The translations under genes were made by a program, and so were the position numbers. Under the pieces are notes generated by a model that was not told the DNA's origin, did not search any database, and saw nothing but the letters and a program-made list of their open reading frames with translations. This document shows, piece by piece, positions 34,386-45,179 of a DNA stretch of 64,000 bases. Location of the stretch: the NCBI RefSeq assembly GCF_004210375.1, contig NW_027467782.1:19385276-19449275 (forward strand). Reading direction: 5' to 3'. Every line of letters starts with the position of its first letter. Position 1 is the first letter of the stretch. This stretch comes from Tachypleus tridentatus (taxonomy: Eukaryota > Arthropoda > Merostomata > Xiphosura > Limulidae).

Positions 34386-36342
34386 AAGTAGCCATCAAAA
34401 ACAAGAGGCAAAAGAATGGGTGAGATGGGAGATTTGATGAGAAGAAATATGGAACAGCCTGCAGGTATTGACATGCAATGAAAAGTAGACCAACAACAGC
34501 AGTTGACAAACTAAGCCTGTAAGTTTAGATAGTGATAAGTCCCTCAAAGAAGAAAATCCCAGGGAAGAAAAGAAGTGAAGAAGGAGCCAGGAAATTATGA
34601 GATGTAGGCTAGGTAGCAAGATACAGCATAAACAGAATGCGACAGAAGACACAAGTCAGATTGAGTATGGAGTTGTGAAATGGAAGGAAAGTATGGGAGA
34701 AGGAGGAATCACCTTCCCAAATGCTGAAGTCTTAGAAAGAAAAGAGACCAGACACGATAAAGTAAAAGATATGGAGGATAGAAAAGGGTATGGAAAGAGT
34801 TCAAAGCATAGAAGTCTGAGAGGTGGTGACCTAAGGGAAGGAGTAAGAGGAAATAGAACTGTAGGGAAATTTAATATCAGGAGTAGGCGACCATTGGCTC
34901 AGAGAAACTGGGTAAGAGTATGCACGATTATTAAAGTCCAAACTGAGCAAGGGAACAGGGCAGGGATATCTATGGAAGGAGAGGAAAAATATGGATAGAA
35001 CTGGGGAAGACAGTACCTTGCAAAATCAGGAAAGATAATGGGTGGTAGACAAGGCAGCCTAATGACCAACAATGGTAGAGAGAGCCAACCCTTTGTTGAA
35101 AAATATTGTAAAAAAAGAGAGATAGCCAACAATGAGACAGTCAGGATGAAGATGGTGATGAATAGGTCAGAATGAAAAACACTATTACACTGGTAGATAG
35201 ACAGGGTAGATAAGCAACAAGAATAAGACAGGAAAAAGATCACCATATAAGAATGGCTGGTTTGACAGGTAATGGATTGGATAAATCCCAAGTATGAAAT
35301 CAAATAGCAACATGTTGCAGCAAGAAAGAAGGTGTGAGAGGAAGGAAAAGAGGGAAATAGCAAGACAGAAGGCAAAAAAGAAAACCAGTGATGAGTCAGT
35401 CAAAGAGGTGCCACAAGGGCCCATAATAAAAATCATGGAGGTGTGGCAAAAGCACAGATGCATAGACTCCCCAGGAGAGAGCTCGCTCATCTGAAAACCC
35501 AAAGTCAATAAACTATTCCATGGGGCAGAACAAAGTCTGGTCAAGATATATGGCCTACATTGAGGTTTACAACATATAGTACATGACAGACAATAAGGCA
35601 AATGTATTGAGAAGTGACACACGAAAAGAAGGTATAGGGTTTGAAAACAAAGAGTCCTGGATCTGATACTTTTCTGACACTTGATATAAGATATGACTGT
35701 GAAGTTTAAAGAGTGAACCATAACTAAATGATCCAACAGGAGGGGTAGAAAATGGGAACTTGCCCAAAGTACTGCCAAAAGTTTGAGTACATTAAGCTGA
35801 AGTCAAGATACATCCTTGATCAGAGTGTTCAACATAAGGTTGTCATTCAGAGATGCCTCTCTTCCTAGTAAGAATATATTGGTGAAAAAGGCATAAGAAA
35901 AATTTGGGTGGAAGTAGGTGCACATTTATAGTGGTATCGAAGTGGTAGACAGCCACTCAAAAATGTCTGTGAGAAGAGAAACAGTAGGCCCAAAGGTTCC
36001 TGTGATTCATTACACTGGTTGCACAAGGGCATTCAGAGATGGTTGATATGAGCATGGCCCAGTAGAATAAACAGTTTCAGGAAAGCTATAGTTACTAAAG
36101 ACAATAGAGTCTCTCAGGCAACACGAGTAGGACAGACTCACATCCCAGTGAGAGAATGTTCCATCATTTGCAGATAGACAGGGTAAGATTCAGCCCAGCT
36201 GAGAAAGAAGTTGAAAAAAATACTCCCAGAAAAACAAGGTATTTGATGGGATAAGAAAGCATTTAGAAGTCTTGGCAAGCCATCCTACAAAGACAGTTTC
36301 CTACAGAAGGAAAGTATGAAGGTAAGACTTCTCCTGTTAATG

Positions 36343-36580
36343 GGACAGAAGAAGCCAATCATTCATGTAATAATGAAAATCATAGAGCAAGTTCTTTCAG
36401 ATGGTACACAAAAGCCTTGACTGTTCTGTTAAAGACATAGGAGGTCAATGCAATGCTAAAAGAAAAAAAGGATCGCTGAACTGGAAGGAATGATTTCAAG
36501 AAACAAATTTGAAATATTTTAAGACTCAGCATTGGGAATATGAAGAAACATATCTGAGATGTCACTCTTGCTCATCCAAA
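36343..36580 (-). pseudogene. DIRS-type reverse transcriptase core remnant
   Basis: Reading down from about 36580 on the minus strand: KSDISDMFLHIPNAES, then FLPVQRSFFSFSIALTSYVF, then NRTVKAFVYHLKELAL, and after a frameshift HYYMNDWLLLS (36343-36375). Family reverse transcriptases have (S/L)D(I/L)xDAYxHIP with the first catalytic Asp, an FxxLPFGLxxAPxxFT region, and a catalytic YxDDW box followed by LLLS. Here the pieces occur in the same order and spacing, but the active-site box is YMNDW rather than YLDDW, losing one catalytic Asp. A stop after LAL and the frameshift confirm decay. Confidence 0.68.
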
Positions 36581-37640
36581 GTCCAAGGAAAAAGAACCAA
36601 CAAAAGTAAAGAAATTTTCCATGCAAAATGAGGGATGACCACCTAGCAGATGAAAGTGGAAAGGTAGATTACCAGCCTCCAGTCCCCAGTTTTATTGGGG
36701 ACCACAAACAGGTGAAAGTAAGACCCTCTCTATGACTTGTTTGTGCAACAGATCTGGCACAGTGACTTCCAGATATTGAAGATAGATGTAATTTGAGAGA
36801 GAAGTGAAGTTAACCAGCTATTAACTGAGAGAAGAATTGAAAGGACAGTCCATGAAAACTAACAAGTATGACCCATCTAACTGCAGATAGTTGTTAACAA
36901 AGATGTGCATATCACAAAGACCAGCCCCCATGACAACTGAATCTGCTCCATTGTCATTGATGAATCCAGAAAGTCTGACACTGGGCTGAAGAGTATTGAG
37001 CAAAAGGATAAAATAGGAAAAGGGGTAAAAATATAGGAAGTGGGAGGAGTATAATGAAACAAGTAAACAGGGAAAGAGTAGTAGTACAGTCTATGGCAGA
37101 AAGGAGAAGGGAACAGGAATTGCCAGAAAATTCAAGTAGGGCTCGATGAATTGTCTCTTACATGAAGTGAAGAGAGGAAAGGTAATAAAACACAGAAAGT
37201 AGTATTAAGCAAAGACAAGAGAACTAAGCACTGGAGAGTGAAATCGACCTCAGTGGGCTTGCTCCCAAACAGGCAAAAAAGATTTCAAGATCTATGACTC
37301 TAGAAGGAGGAAGTTCAGTTAACTGTAGGCCATGATAAAGGAATTAGAAAGCAAGGACAAGAAATAAGATCACTGACATGGGGTAGATCTATAAAGGAAG
37401 CAATATTATTAACATAATTTTCAGAAGATAGAAAAGAATCAAAATTATTTAAGTTGGGAGTTGTGATGTAGAGAATGGGAAATATAGTAAGACAATGGAA
37501 TGAGAGATAGAGTGATAAGGTCCAAATAGCATGAGGATGTCTAAAAATTCTCCTCAACGACAAGAGAGCATAACCAGAAGGGGGAGACAAACAGTAAAAG
37601 TTGTCTTTCTCATCATATTCCTTCTCAAAATGAGGGGAAA

Positions 37641-38889
37641 TAATTCATGGCTGCATAATAAAACCTACTACCCTATGCACAATGGCTATCATGCCATTTA
37701 TGTTTAACATGTTTTCAGTAGCCAAATTAAGAAATTGACAATTGCAAGGTTATTCCTCATCTCAGCAGATGCCAAAGTTGCATGAACTTGAAAGTTCATA
37801 GTTTGATAAACTAAAGAAAACAAAGTTCCTTTATTAGATTGCAAACCTCTGTAAGTTATGAATACAACAAAATACATCAAATACACACAGTGCTAAGGAA
37901 GATTAATGAAGAATCTCAGTGGAAAATCTCAGTGCACAGGAAGATTATGTCATGCTCATATTAGTGGAGGGCTTTTATTACATAATAACATCATTATGTA
38001 ATGGTGAAAATCATGAGAAATCTAGTGAGTGTTGGTTGAAGTTGTTTAAAGAATTGTGGAATGCAAATCTCTCAGGCAGATGCACAAGAAAGATTGCTTT
38101 CTGTGTGAGAAGGTAGGTATGGTCTCAGAAGTAAGACATTTTTATATTAATGAATGTGTTATTGTGAACAGTGTGATCTATCTAAAATATTTATCAGGGT
38201 TAATATAATACAGTTCAGAAAATGATGGTTTAATTAAACACAAGTGCAATAATAATGTGAATTTACTGAGCTTATTTGGAAATATGCAATCCACTTTGTT
38301 GATTTTAAAAGTAAAATATACACAAAACTTTACTTAAAACACATTGATAATAGCAAAACAATTATGTCATTAACTGAAATGTTGTGGAAAGCAAAATATA
38401 AAACTAAGCAATTACACATGAAAAAGTGGAGTGGTCCACAATGGGCATCTAGCACATGAGTGGCATGTGCATTTATGTTAGCAATTTGCTTAGAGATGTG
38501 AAGTGTGAAAGTTGGAGTAAAAGTTAGCAATGAAGTGAATGTAAGGAGAGGTATTCCTAACAGTTGGCCAGACTTCTATAAAAATTATATATCAGTGGTG
38601 AAGTGAAGGTGACAACAGCTGAGTGCTTAGCAGGACATATTAACATTAAAAATATAAACAAATCAAAAAACAATTCCCTATTTTGTTTATTTGATTTATA
38701 TGTGTATATATCTTTATTTAAGTTAGGTAGTGAAAATTTATGACCATTTTGTTTTCTTGAATATTTTTATAGATACTTTTTTAAATTTATGATGGGGAAC
38801 ATCCCAGAGGTGAAAACTGCCATTGAGTATACTAAAGTTATCTTCTGAATGAGATTAAACAGTTTCAACAAAAAGGACTGCAATTTTAC
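37641..38889. other. No recognisable gene, probably dynein intron
   Basis: AT-rich sequence on the 3' side (minus-strand sense) of the dynein exons. The next dynein exon (family text GLNDYLEKKR) was sought here and not found. A short plus-strand frame at 37919-38116 ends next to GTAGGTATGG but has no recognisable domain. Confidence 0.5.
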
Positions 38890-39031
38890 CTTTTGAATCA
38901 GTTCCAACAACTCACTGGATTTCTTTAGTTTCTCTAAATTTTTTTCAACCTGGAGAACTGCCAGTACATGTCTGTCTAAAACAGCAGCTTTCATGGTGTC
39001 TCTCCAGTTCTTGTCTACAGTTGTGAATCAT
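38890..39031 (-). pseudogene. Axonemal dynein heavy chain exon with in-frame TGA
   Basis: The minus strand has an acceptor (ATACAG at 39037-39032), a 142 nt exon and a donor (GTAAAA at 38889). It encodes FTTVDKNWRDTMKAAVLDRH, VLAVLQVEKNLEKLKKSSEL and LELIQK, which closely follows the linker region of inner-arm axonemal dynein heavy chains (family text RRFTxVDKxWRDIMKAAxxDxHVL...LEKLKKSNELLELIQKG). These motors bend cilia and flagella. The second codon is TGA where the family has Arg (CGA to TGA is a common transition), so as written the frame is broken. An alternative acceptor at 39015 would remove the TGA but breaks phase with the upstream exon. It is either a decayed duplicate or carries a sequence error. 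Confidence 0.85.
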
Positions 39032-39491
39032 CTGTATTGTATGATAAGAGTATTAAGATGATGTAATTATTCAAACAATTATTTAAAAAAAACATCTAAG
39101 ATGTTGGAACACATTTAAAGTTTAAATGTACCACAAAATTATTTAAAAGTGGTGCTACCCGTAACAATAGATTTAAACAAATAAAAATATGTTTTCTATT
39201 TGTATTTCTTTCCTGTATGGAACGTTTTAATAACTGCATTTTATTTTTATCACAACTACATTTTTCTATTTCAACTAATAAGTATAAGAAGATAATTGAA
39301 TTACACAAAGCACTAATAATTATATTTGATGTTTAAAATACTAAGCTATATACATAAATATGTATATAAAGAGAATAAAAAAGTCAGAGATAAAACAATA
39401 ATATATAAATTGTCTTCACACAAGCAATAAAATACTACTTATACAAATTCTAAAAACATTGAGGAAATATTAAAATAGTTGTAGTGCATAC
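39032..39491 (-). other. Dynein heavy chain intron, 460 bp
   Basis: AT-rich intron between the two phase-matched dynein exons, with GT...AG ends on the minus strand. No repeat inside. Confidence 0.8.
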
Positions 39492-39608
39492 CTTCCCTCC
39501 TCTGGCATTTGAGCCATAATATCAGGGGAACTATTTCGCCATGTAGCTTGAACTTTTAACCACTCATCAATTATCTCTCCTAACATCAACAACTTGTGTT
39601 CCCACTCT
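39492..39608 (-). pseudogene. Axonemal dynein heavy chain exon, preceding one, 5 residues shorter than family
   Basis: Minus strand: acceptor TTTTTACAG, 117 nt exon, donor GTATGC. It encodes [38 protein letters not shown] plus two bases that join the next exon to make Arg, so the two exons share splice phase across a 460 bp intron. Family members read LKVQATW(L/M)[20 protein letters not shown]; here only RN stands between ATW and SSPDIM, a net loss of 15 nt. The lost YLEPIF segment is nearly invariant in axonemal dyneins, so its absence points to decay. Strong identity elsewhere makes the assignment secure. Confidence 0.87.
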
Positions 39609-40156
39609 CTGTAAAAATGAAAAATAAAAAAGTGAAAATACTTCACAATTTGAAATATATAGTATATGAAATATAAAGGTATATATAGTGTTTATCATAA
39701 AATAAAAGTAATATTTAACAAAGAAAAATTATTAGAATATAATTAATTTGATAAAATATTTTATCAAACCTTTTACATTTGTGAAACATTACCTTTAAGT
39801 TTTTCTAAAAACACAGTAAACATTACTCCTTAGTATAACACGTTTCTTTTACACTATCATTTCAAACAAAGTCCTTTTTAGATTTTTTTCATGTATATAT
39901 CTATCTTTATGTGTATTTGTCTTTAAGAAAACAATACACACACATACACATGTATATGATTATATCTGTACTTAAAAAAATTGAGAACGACCATCAACTA
40001 TGTTACAAAAAAAAATTAATTTTTTGCAGTTTACTTTAACCACAAATAGAGTTAGCTAGCATTCCTCTCAAATGAAATGCATGTGTATCAACATAAAACT
40101 AATTTATTCGTTGTGGGCCTGGACTATTAATGAAATATCCAGTTTCAGACAAGAAA
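39609..40156. other. Presumed dynein intron up to the assembly gap
   Basis: Very AT-rich with short microsatellite-like stretches (ACACACATACACATGTATAT near 39940). No further exon seen before the gap. Confidence 0.55.
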
Positions 40157-40656
40157 NNNNNNNNNNNNNNNNNNNNNNNNNNNNNNNNNNNNNNNNNNNN
40201 NNNNNNNNNNNNNNNNNNNNNNNNNNNNNNNNNNNNNNNNNNNNNNNNNNNNNNNNNNNNNNNNNNNNNNNNNNNNNNNNNNNNNNNNNNNNNNNNNNNN
40301 NNNNNNNNNNNNNNNNNNNNNNNNNNNNNNNNNNNNNNNNNNNNNNNNNNNNNNNNNNNNNNNNNNNNNNNNNNNNNNNNNNNNNNNNNNNNNNNNNNNN
40401 NNNNNNNNNNNNNNNNNNNNNNNNNNNNNNNNNNNNNNNNNNNNNNNNNNNNNNNNNNNNNNNNNNNNNNNNNNNNNNNNNNNNNNNNNNNNNNNNNNNN
40501 NNNNNNNNNNNNNNNNNNNNNNNNNNNNNNNNNNNNNNNNNNNNNNNNNNNNNNNNNNNNNNNNNNNNNNNNNNNNNNNNNNNNNNNNNNNNNNNNNNNN
40601 NNNNNNNNNNNNNNNNNNNNNNNNNNNNNNNNNNNNNNNNNNNNNNNNNNNNNNNN
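40157..40656. other. Assembly gap, exactly 500 N
   Basis: Exactly 500 unknown bases, a conventional placeholder length, so the real gap size is unknown. Apparent open frames across it are artefacts. A LINE fragment abuts its right edge, which may explain the assembly break. Confidence 0.99.
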
Positions 40657-40960
40657 TAGTGATCACCTGAGGTACACTACTTGTCACTGTGATCCAGTCA
40701 GATCTAACACCACTTATTACTATTCTTTGCTTTCTACTCTCCAGCTAAATTTCTATCTAATTTAATAACATTTTCCCCACACACCCACATTAATTTAAGT
40801 TGTTTGTGAGTGACCTTAGCAAATGCTTTTGAAATTCAAGATAAACCAAACCTACAGTATCTTATTAATCAACTCTTGCAGTAACATCCTCAATGAATGT
40901 CAAGATTTGTTTATAGAAAGAATTTCCTTTCTACTGTGATTGTGCAAAATGTGTATTTTG
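40657..40960 (-). mobile_element. LINE reverse transcriptase fragment (CR1/Jockey-like), minus strand
   Basis: Read down the minus strand from about 40930: FYKQILTFIEDVTARVD, stops, then VGLVYLEFQKHLL (family: VDVVYLDFQKAFDKVPH), and further on LESRKQRIIISGVRSDWITV followed by TSSVPQ (family: LxxRKQRVVINGxxSxWxxVTSGVPQG). These are reverse transcriptase blocks around the first catalytic Asp (here Glu) and the SGVPQG block. Several stops show it is dead. The element continues into the N gap, so its length is unknown. A LINE of this kind could be the copying partner of the SINEs, but nothing here demonstrates that. Confidence 0.82.
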
Positions 40961-41880
40961 AAGTACTCTATTCAGTCTTGTTAATTAAAATCTAGTAAAT
41001 TGTACTTCAAATAATGGATTTAGTTGTGTAGGATAAAATGTATTTTCTATAAAATGAGTGATATTTAATAGAAATTACTAACTTTTTTGAGTTTTTGGTA
41101 GACTGTTACTCATTGTTTTTGTTTAGTTATTAAACAAACAACATAGTGGTTGTGATACATAATCTCTTGAAATACATATCATTTTCTAATTATTTAATGT
41201 ATTTATTGTATTGCATAAATATTTTGTGGTAAAATGTCTTTTGATTAACCTGTTTGTTGTTTGACACAATGAGCATCTCCCAGTTCTATCACCAGCTTCC
41301 TTAAAATAATTTCCCTTTTGAAAGGAGAGAAAACTTAACACGTTTTTTCAAACAACAAAAATACAAACATACATGTAACTAATTAAATGGATGCTAGACT
41401 TAAAGTACATAGCACTTAATTTTTGGACTTACAAGTTTAATGTTATGAGAAGTGGTTATAGGAGAACCTCAATACACTAAATTGTTACCTGATTAGAATT
41501 AAAATAAACTGAATTGTCAAAAATATAGATGTTTTCCAAAACCTAGATGCTTTTTTAGCTATGAATAAATTCTAAATTAAACTAGATAACATGCATCTCA
41601 ATCTTGTTAGTAGATATACTCTGATACTTTTACTAGTTGTTTCCAGTATTTGTACAAATACTGGAAATACTGAGGAGTTTTATAATTTGGGTTTCAAATA
41701 TTATCTAAACTAATAGTGTATTGTCTATAAGTGATCAAGAAAAAATGTATGCATAAATCTTAATATACATTAATGGTGCTACTAAACCTATAAAATGAAG
41801 AATAGATCCAGAACTCAATGTTTTAACACAAAGGATAGCATCCTTTGTCAAAATGGAATTAGTTTTCTGCCACTGATATA
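40961..41880. other. No recognisable gene; contains a 28 bp palindrome
   Basis: AT-rich sequence. A perfect 28 bp palindrome at 41640-41667 is listed separately. Confidence 0.6.
41640..41667. repeat. 28 bp perfect palindrome
   Basis: The half site TTTCCAGTATTTGT is followed immediately by its exact reverse complement ACAAATACTGGAAA with no spacer. A perfect 28 bp palindrome without a loop is rare by chance. It could be a dimeric protein-binding site or a cruciform-prone site. Confidence 0.9.
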
Positions 41881-42120
41881 CAGGGTGTGTGGAAAGTCAC
41901 TGTGCAGTTTTATAATCATATTTGATTCAGTCTATTTCAAGCCAGCAACTGATAGTGGTGTTTAGAAACAAAATAAGAAGGATCAAGTCTGTATTGATGA
42001 CAACGGTGGGTCACTTTCAACATTGTTTATAATTGTCATTCATATTTACCTCCTGTATTCTATATTGAAGCATGTCTGTTAATAAATATATAAGTGCACA
42101 GTGACTTTCTGAACACCCTG
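41881..42120. mobile_element. Mariner-type MITE, 240 bp
   Basis: Both ends are inverted repeats: the left starts CAGGGTGTGTGGAAAGTCAC and the right, reversed, starts CAGGGTGTTCAGAAAGTCAC. They match at 23 of 26 positions. TA lies on each side (41879-41880 and 42121-42122), the target duplication of Tc1/mariner elements. No transposase coding remains, so this is a non-autonomous deletion derivative that would be moved by a related full-length element. Confidence 0.94.
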
Positions 42121-45100
42121 TATTATTTATTCACAAGCCCTTATTGGTAGTCTAGATAAATATAAAATATTTAATCAGCAACTAAAGAAATGCATGATGA
42201 AATAGTCATTTCTGTGTTGAAGAACAATACTTGCACATAAAATGTCTGTAGTGAAAATTGATAAGGCTCCTCTTACACATGCAACTATTTATATAATACA
42301 TGCACTGAATTGTTAATAGTAATAACTTTGGTCTCTTATTTAATAATTTACTTATTTTTTGGTAGCTTGTGACATTTTTAGTTTGTTTTTTACAGGTAGC
42401 ATTATTTGTTTACTATTTACTCTACATGTTTACCTTTTTTTTCAATATTAAGAAATATTAGTTTTAGATTAGTTGGTGTATACTTTTGCTGTTTGGTGAA
42501 TTATGCCAGTGACTGGCTAAAAGAAATGTTAACTTTTTAATCTCATATTCTTGTAACTCATTGAAATAATGATGCAATGCTGATTTTAATTTTGTTTTGC
42601 CTTAACTTTAGATACATTGCTCAATCTTAAATTTCATCCATTTATAAGTTTTTAACTAAATTTTGTTAAGTATTTATTCTACAAATCATTGAAGTTATCT
42701 GCTAGGCAAGTAATGTAACTTGAATCTGTCTTGGAGTATAAAAAATTATTCTTTTATTTTGAAATAATAAACAGCACTTTATACTTCACTGGGGGCATTG
42801 TTTCAAACATAGAGATAGAAAACAAATGCAGGTTGTCCTGTTGGTAAACTGTTTTATTCCACTTTGATAGTGATTCCAAAAAGCCATTTTAACTTGATTA
42901 AAGTAACTATTCACTTTCAGACTAGTCAAGAACACTGAAATAAACTATTCAGAATGACTGGAACAATATCTAATAAAATACATACAAGTTTGTGTTGCAA
43001 ATGTATGTGAGCATCTAACATGTTGAACAGATGAATTTGCATTGTAATTTTCTTACTGAAGCTAGTCATATAACATCACCCATAGTTGTATTTAGATGTT
43101 TGTTTTCACACACTAACACTTGCAGGTAGTTTCAAAATTTGACATTTTACGTGTGAAATAATACACTAAGAGTTAAAATAGCACTGACTGCTTTGGCAAA
43201 TTACTCTAGGTAGAAAATCTGTATTATATGATGTAACTAATGCTTGAGTTAACTGCAGATACCAGTCACTTTCTGTTATTCTTTTGTCAGTTATAAATAC
43301 TTTTAATGATAAGTCACTAAAGTGTGTTTTACAAGCTTCTTAACCACAGGTAAGAGTAAATTTTAATTAACACATTTAAATCTTATTTTCTACCTAAAAT
43401 GTTTCTATAATTACTTTGAATACCTCTGAACTTTCTTTTGTATAGTATTAATAACAGTAGTAGTTGGTTTACTAACCACATTTTCAACAAATGTCAGTTT
43501 ACAACTTACTTTCTCAGGATGTAGGACTTAACTTTACATGCAAAGCCAGAGAGTAAGTGGAATACACAAATAAATTACAAATGTTATTGTTACATAATCA
43601 TTTAATTGTGATTTTAAATAATCCTGCAAAATATTTTCAGAAACGTACAAGTTTGGTATGTCAGTTAAAACTGTATTAGATTGAACTTCCATGGGATAAA
43701 CACCACTACACTAAAACAATATTCTACATATATGGTACAGCTTATAAAATGTAAGATTTTGGAGAAGCATAATCACAAATTTGGGAGTCAAATTTTTCTA
43801 GGAAAGTTTTCACAAAAGTGGTATTCTTCTATAAGTAAAGAACAAAGATCATTTAACAAACTTCTAAACAATTTATTAGCAGCAGTAAGACTAGTACTCT
43901 TGCTACTGTATCAAAATACAAGTTCTACAACACTGTATCTCAAACTTAAAATCTGAAATGTACTAGTTTCACAATCACATCCCACTTTGTTGTTATTACT
44001 TTTAAGTACAATTTGAAGTGTAACCAACATCAATAGGAAAAATTTTCATTCATTAGAAGCAAAGGAACATAATGAATTAAAACTAATACACTACTACTGT
44101 AAACAGTCCAATGAAGCTATAGTCTAAATCTAGGTATTCTCTCCTATAGTTATCTACAGTTTTGTACAAACAATTTAATAGAGGTAACTTTCTCTTTTAA
44201 GCTGTTCCATTCATAAAATGTAGACTATGAATTTTCATATTTTCACTAACACCAATTAAAATTATTTAATGCAATGTAAGGTTGAAAATACAGTATCGTT
44301 CTATACAACCCATCAGATGAGCATAAATAAACCTGTTTGATTTAAAAAAACAAAAAAAATCCTTCATTACTAGTAAACTTTCAAAAACAATTACATAGTG
44401 ACAATGGTAAGGGTTTTTATAAAAATTGTCCAGACTCTAGCATTCTGGACCATATAGAAATGCACCTAACATTCAAGAACCCACTGTCATTAGAGTTGTT
44501 CAGAGAGTATTAACCCTCCTTTTTATTAATAACAAGAAAATACTATGGTATTTTTCAATTCAGATTTCCCAACAGGCAATCCTGCTAATAACTTTTAACA
44601 AGATATGACTTTAGGTGAAAACTTTCAGATTTCAAGTTGAGTGCATAACCACCTGCCCCCTTTTCAAGTACGTTCGTAACTGTAAACTTATCAAACATAC
44701 GAATTGAGATAGTTTATAGAGTTTTTTGTTTTCGCAAATCTACACTAAGGGTTAATTTTAACCTGATAGTCAACAACAATAACCGTCCACTTTTGGTATA
44801 TTCTTCGCTGTCCGCAACCGATGGGAGCCATAAATCTTCGTATTTACAGCCTCATATGCTAACTATTAGGCCAGAGTCAGAATAATATATTTACAGTGAC
44901 TAATTTTATTGGTGAATACCCTTTTGGATATTGTACAGGATTGAAAATAGTTCTGTTTATTGTTTTACATCACCTTGATGTTTAAATGATAGTTCGTCTG
45001 TTTATTTAAAATAAAAGAAACCAAAAATAAAATTCAAAGCACTTTAGATGTAGAAGTACTACATATTTTTATTTTTTTGAAACGTTTGGGAGAAGAAATC

Positions 45101-45179
45101 GATCACAAATAAATAATGCACAATCCAGTTACTAGTTTTAAAACTTTAGACTTCAGTGAAATAAGAGGCAATTTAATAA
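42121..45179. other. No recognisable gene (3 kb)
   Basis: AT-rich, stop-rich sequence. An open frame at 43681-43956 (91 codons) has no recognisable domain and low-complexity composition. A tRNA-like or SINE relic may lie near 44800-44880 but is too decayed to call. Confidence 0.6.

Larger units (their letters stand above)
34018..37640 (-). mobile_element. DIRS-like (tyrosine recombinase) retrotransposon, decayed, minus strand
   Basis: A 3.6 kb block is strongly purine-rich on the plus strand, ends near 37.6 kb and has long, broken minus-strand open frames. Reverse transcriptase-like and recombinase-like pieces occur in the right order for a DIRS element (RT at 36.3-36.6 kb, then an RNase H-side region at 35.2-35.9 kb, then a recombinase end at 34.27-34.39 kb, reading in minus-strand direction). 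A stretch near its low end (34081-34114) is also found on the plus strand at 51779-51810, which supports a dispersed family. Boundaries are approximate and no terminal repeats were resolved. It lacks any intact frame and cannot be active. Confidence 0.6.

Noticed and set aside
34899..35778. Minus-strand frames of 158 and 197 codons as membrane proteins
   Set aside because: Their Leu/Ser/Phe richness follows from the pyrimidine bias of the strand; they lie within the DIRS-like block and are better read as decayed element sequence.
39015..39020. Alternative acceptor CTGTAG for the dynein exon that would skip the TGA
   Set aside because: It would start the exon in a phase incompatible with the upstream exon and drop conserved residues (RFTTV).
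40072..40765. Long open frames spanning the N run
   Set aside because: They are made of unknown bases and have no meaning.
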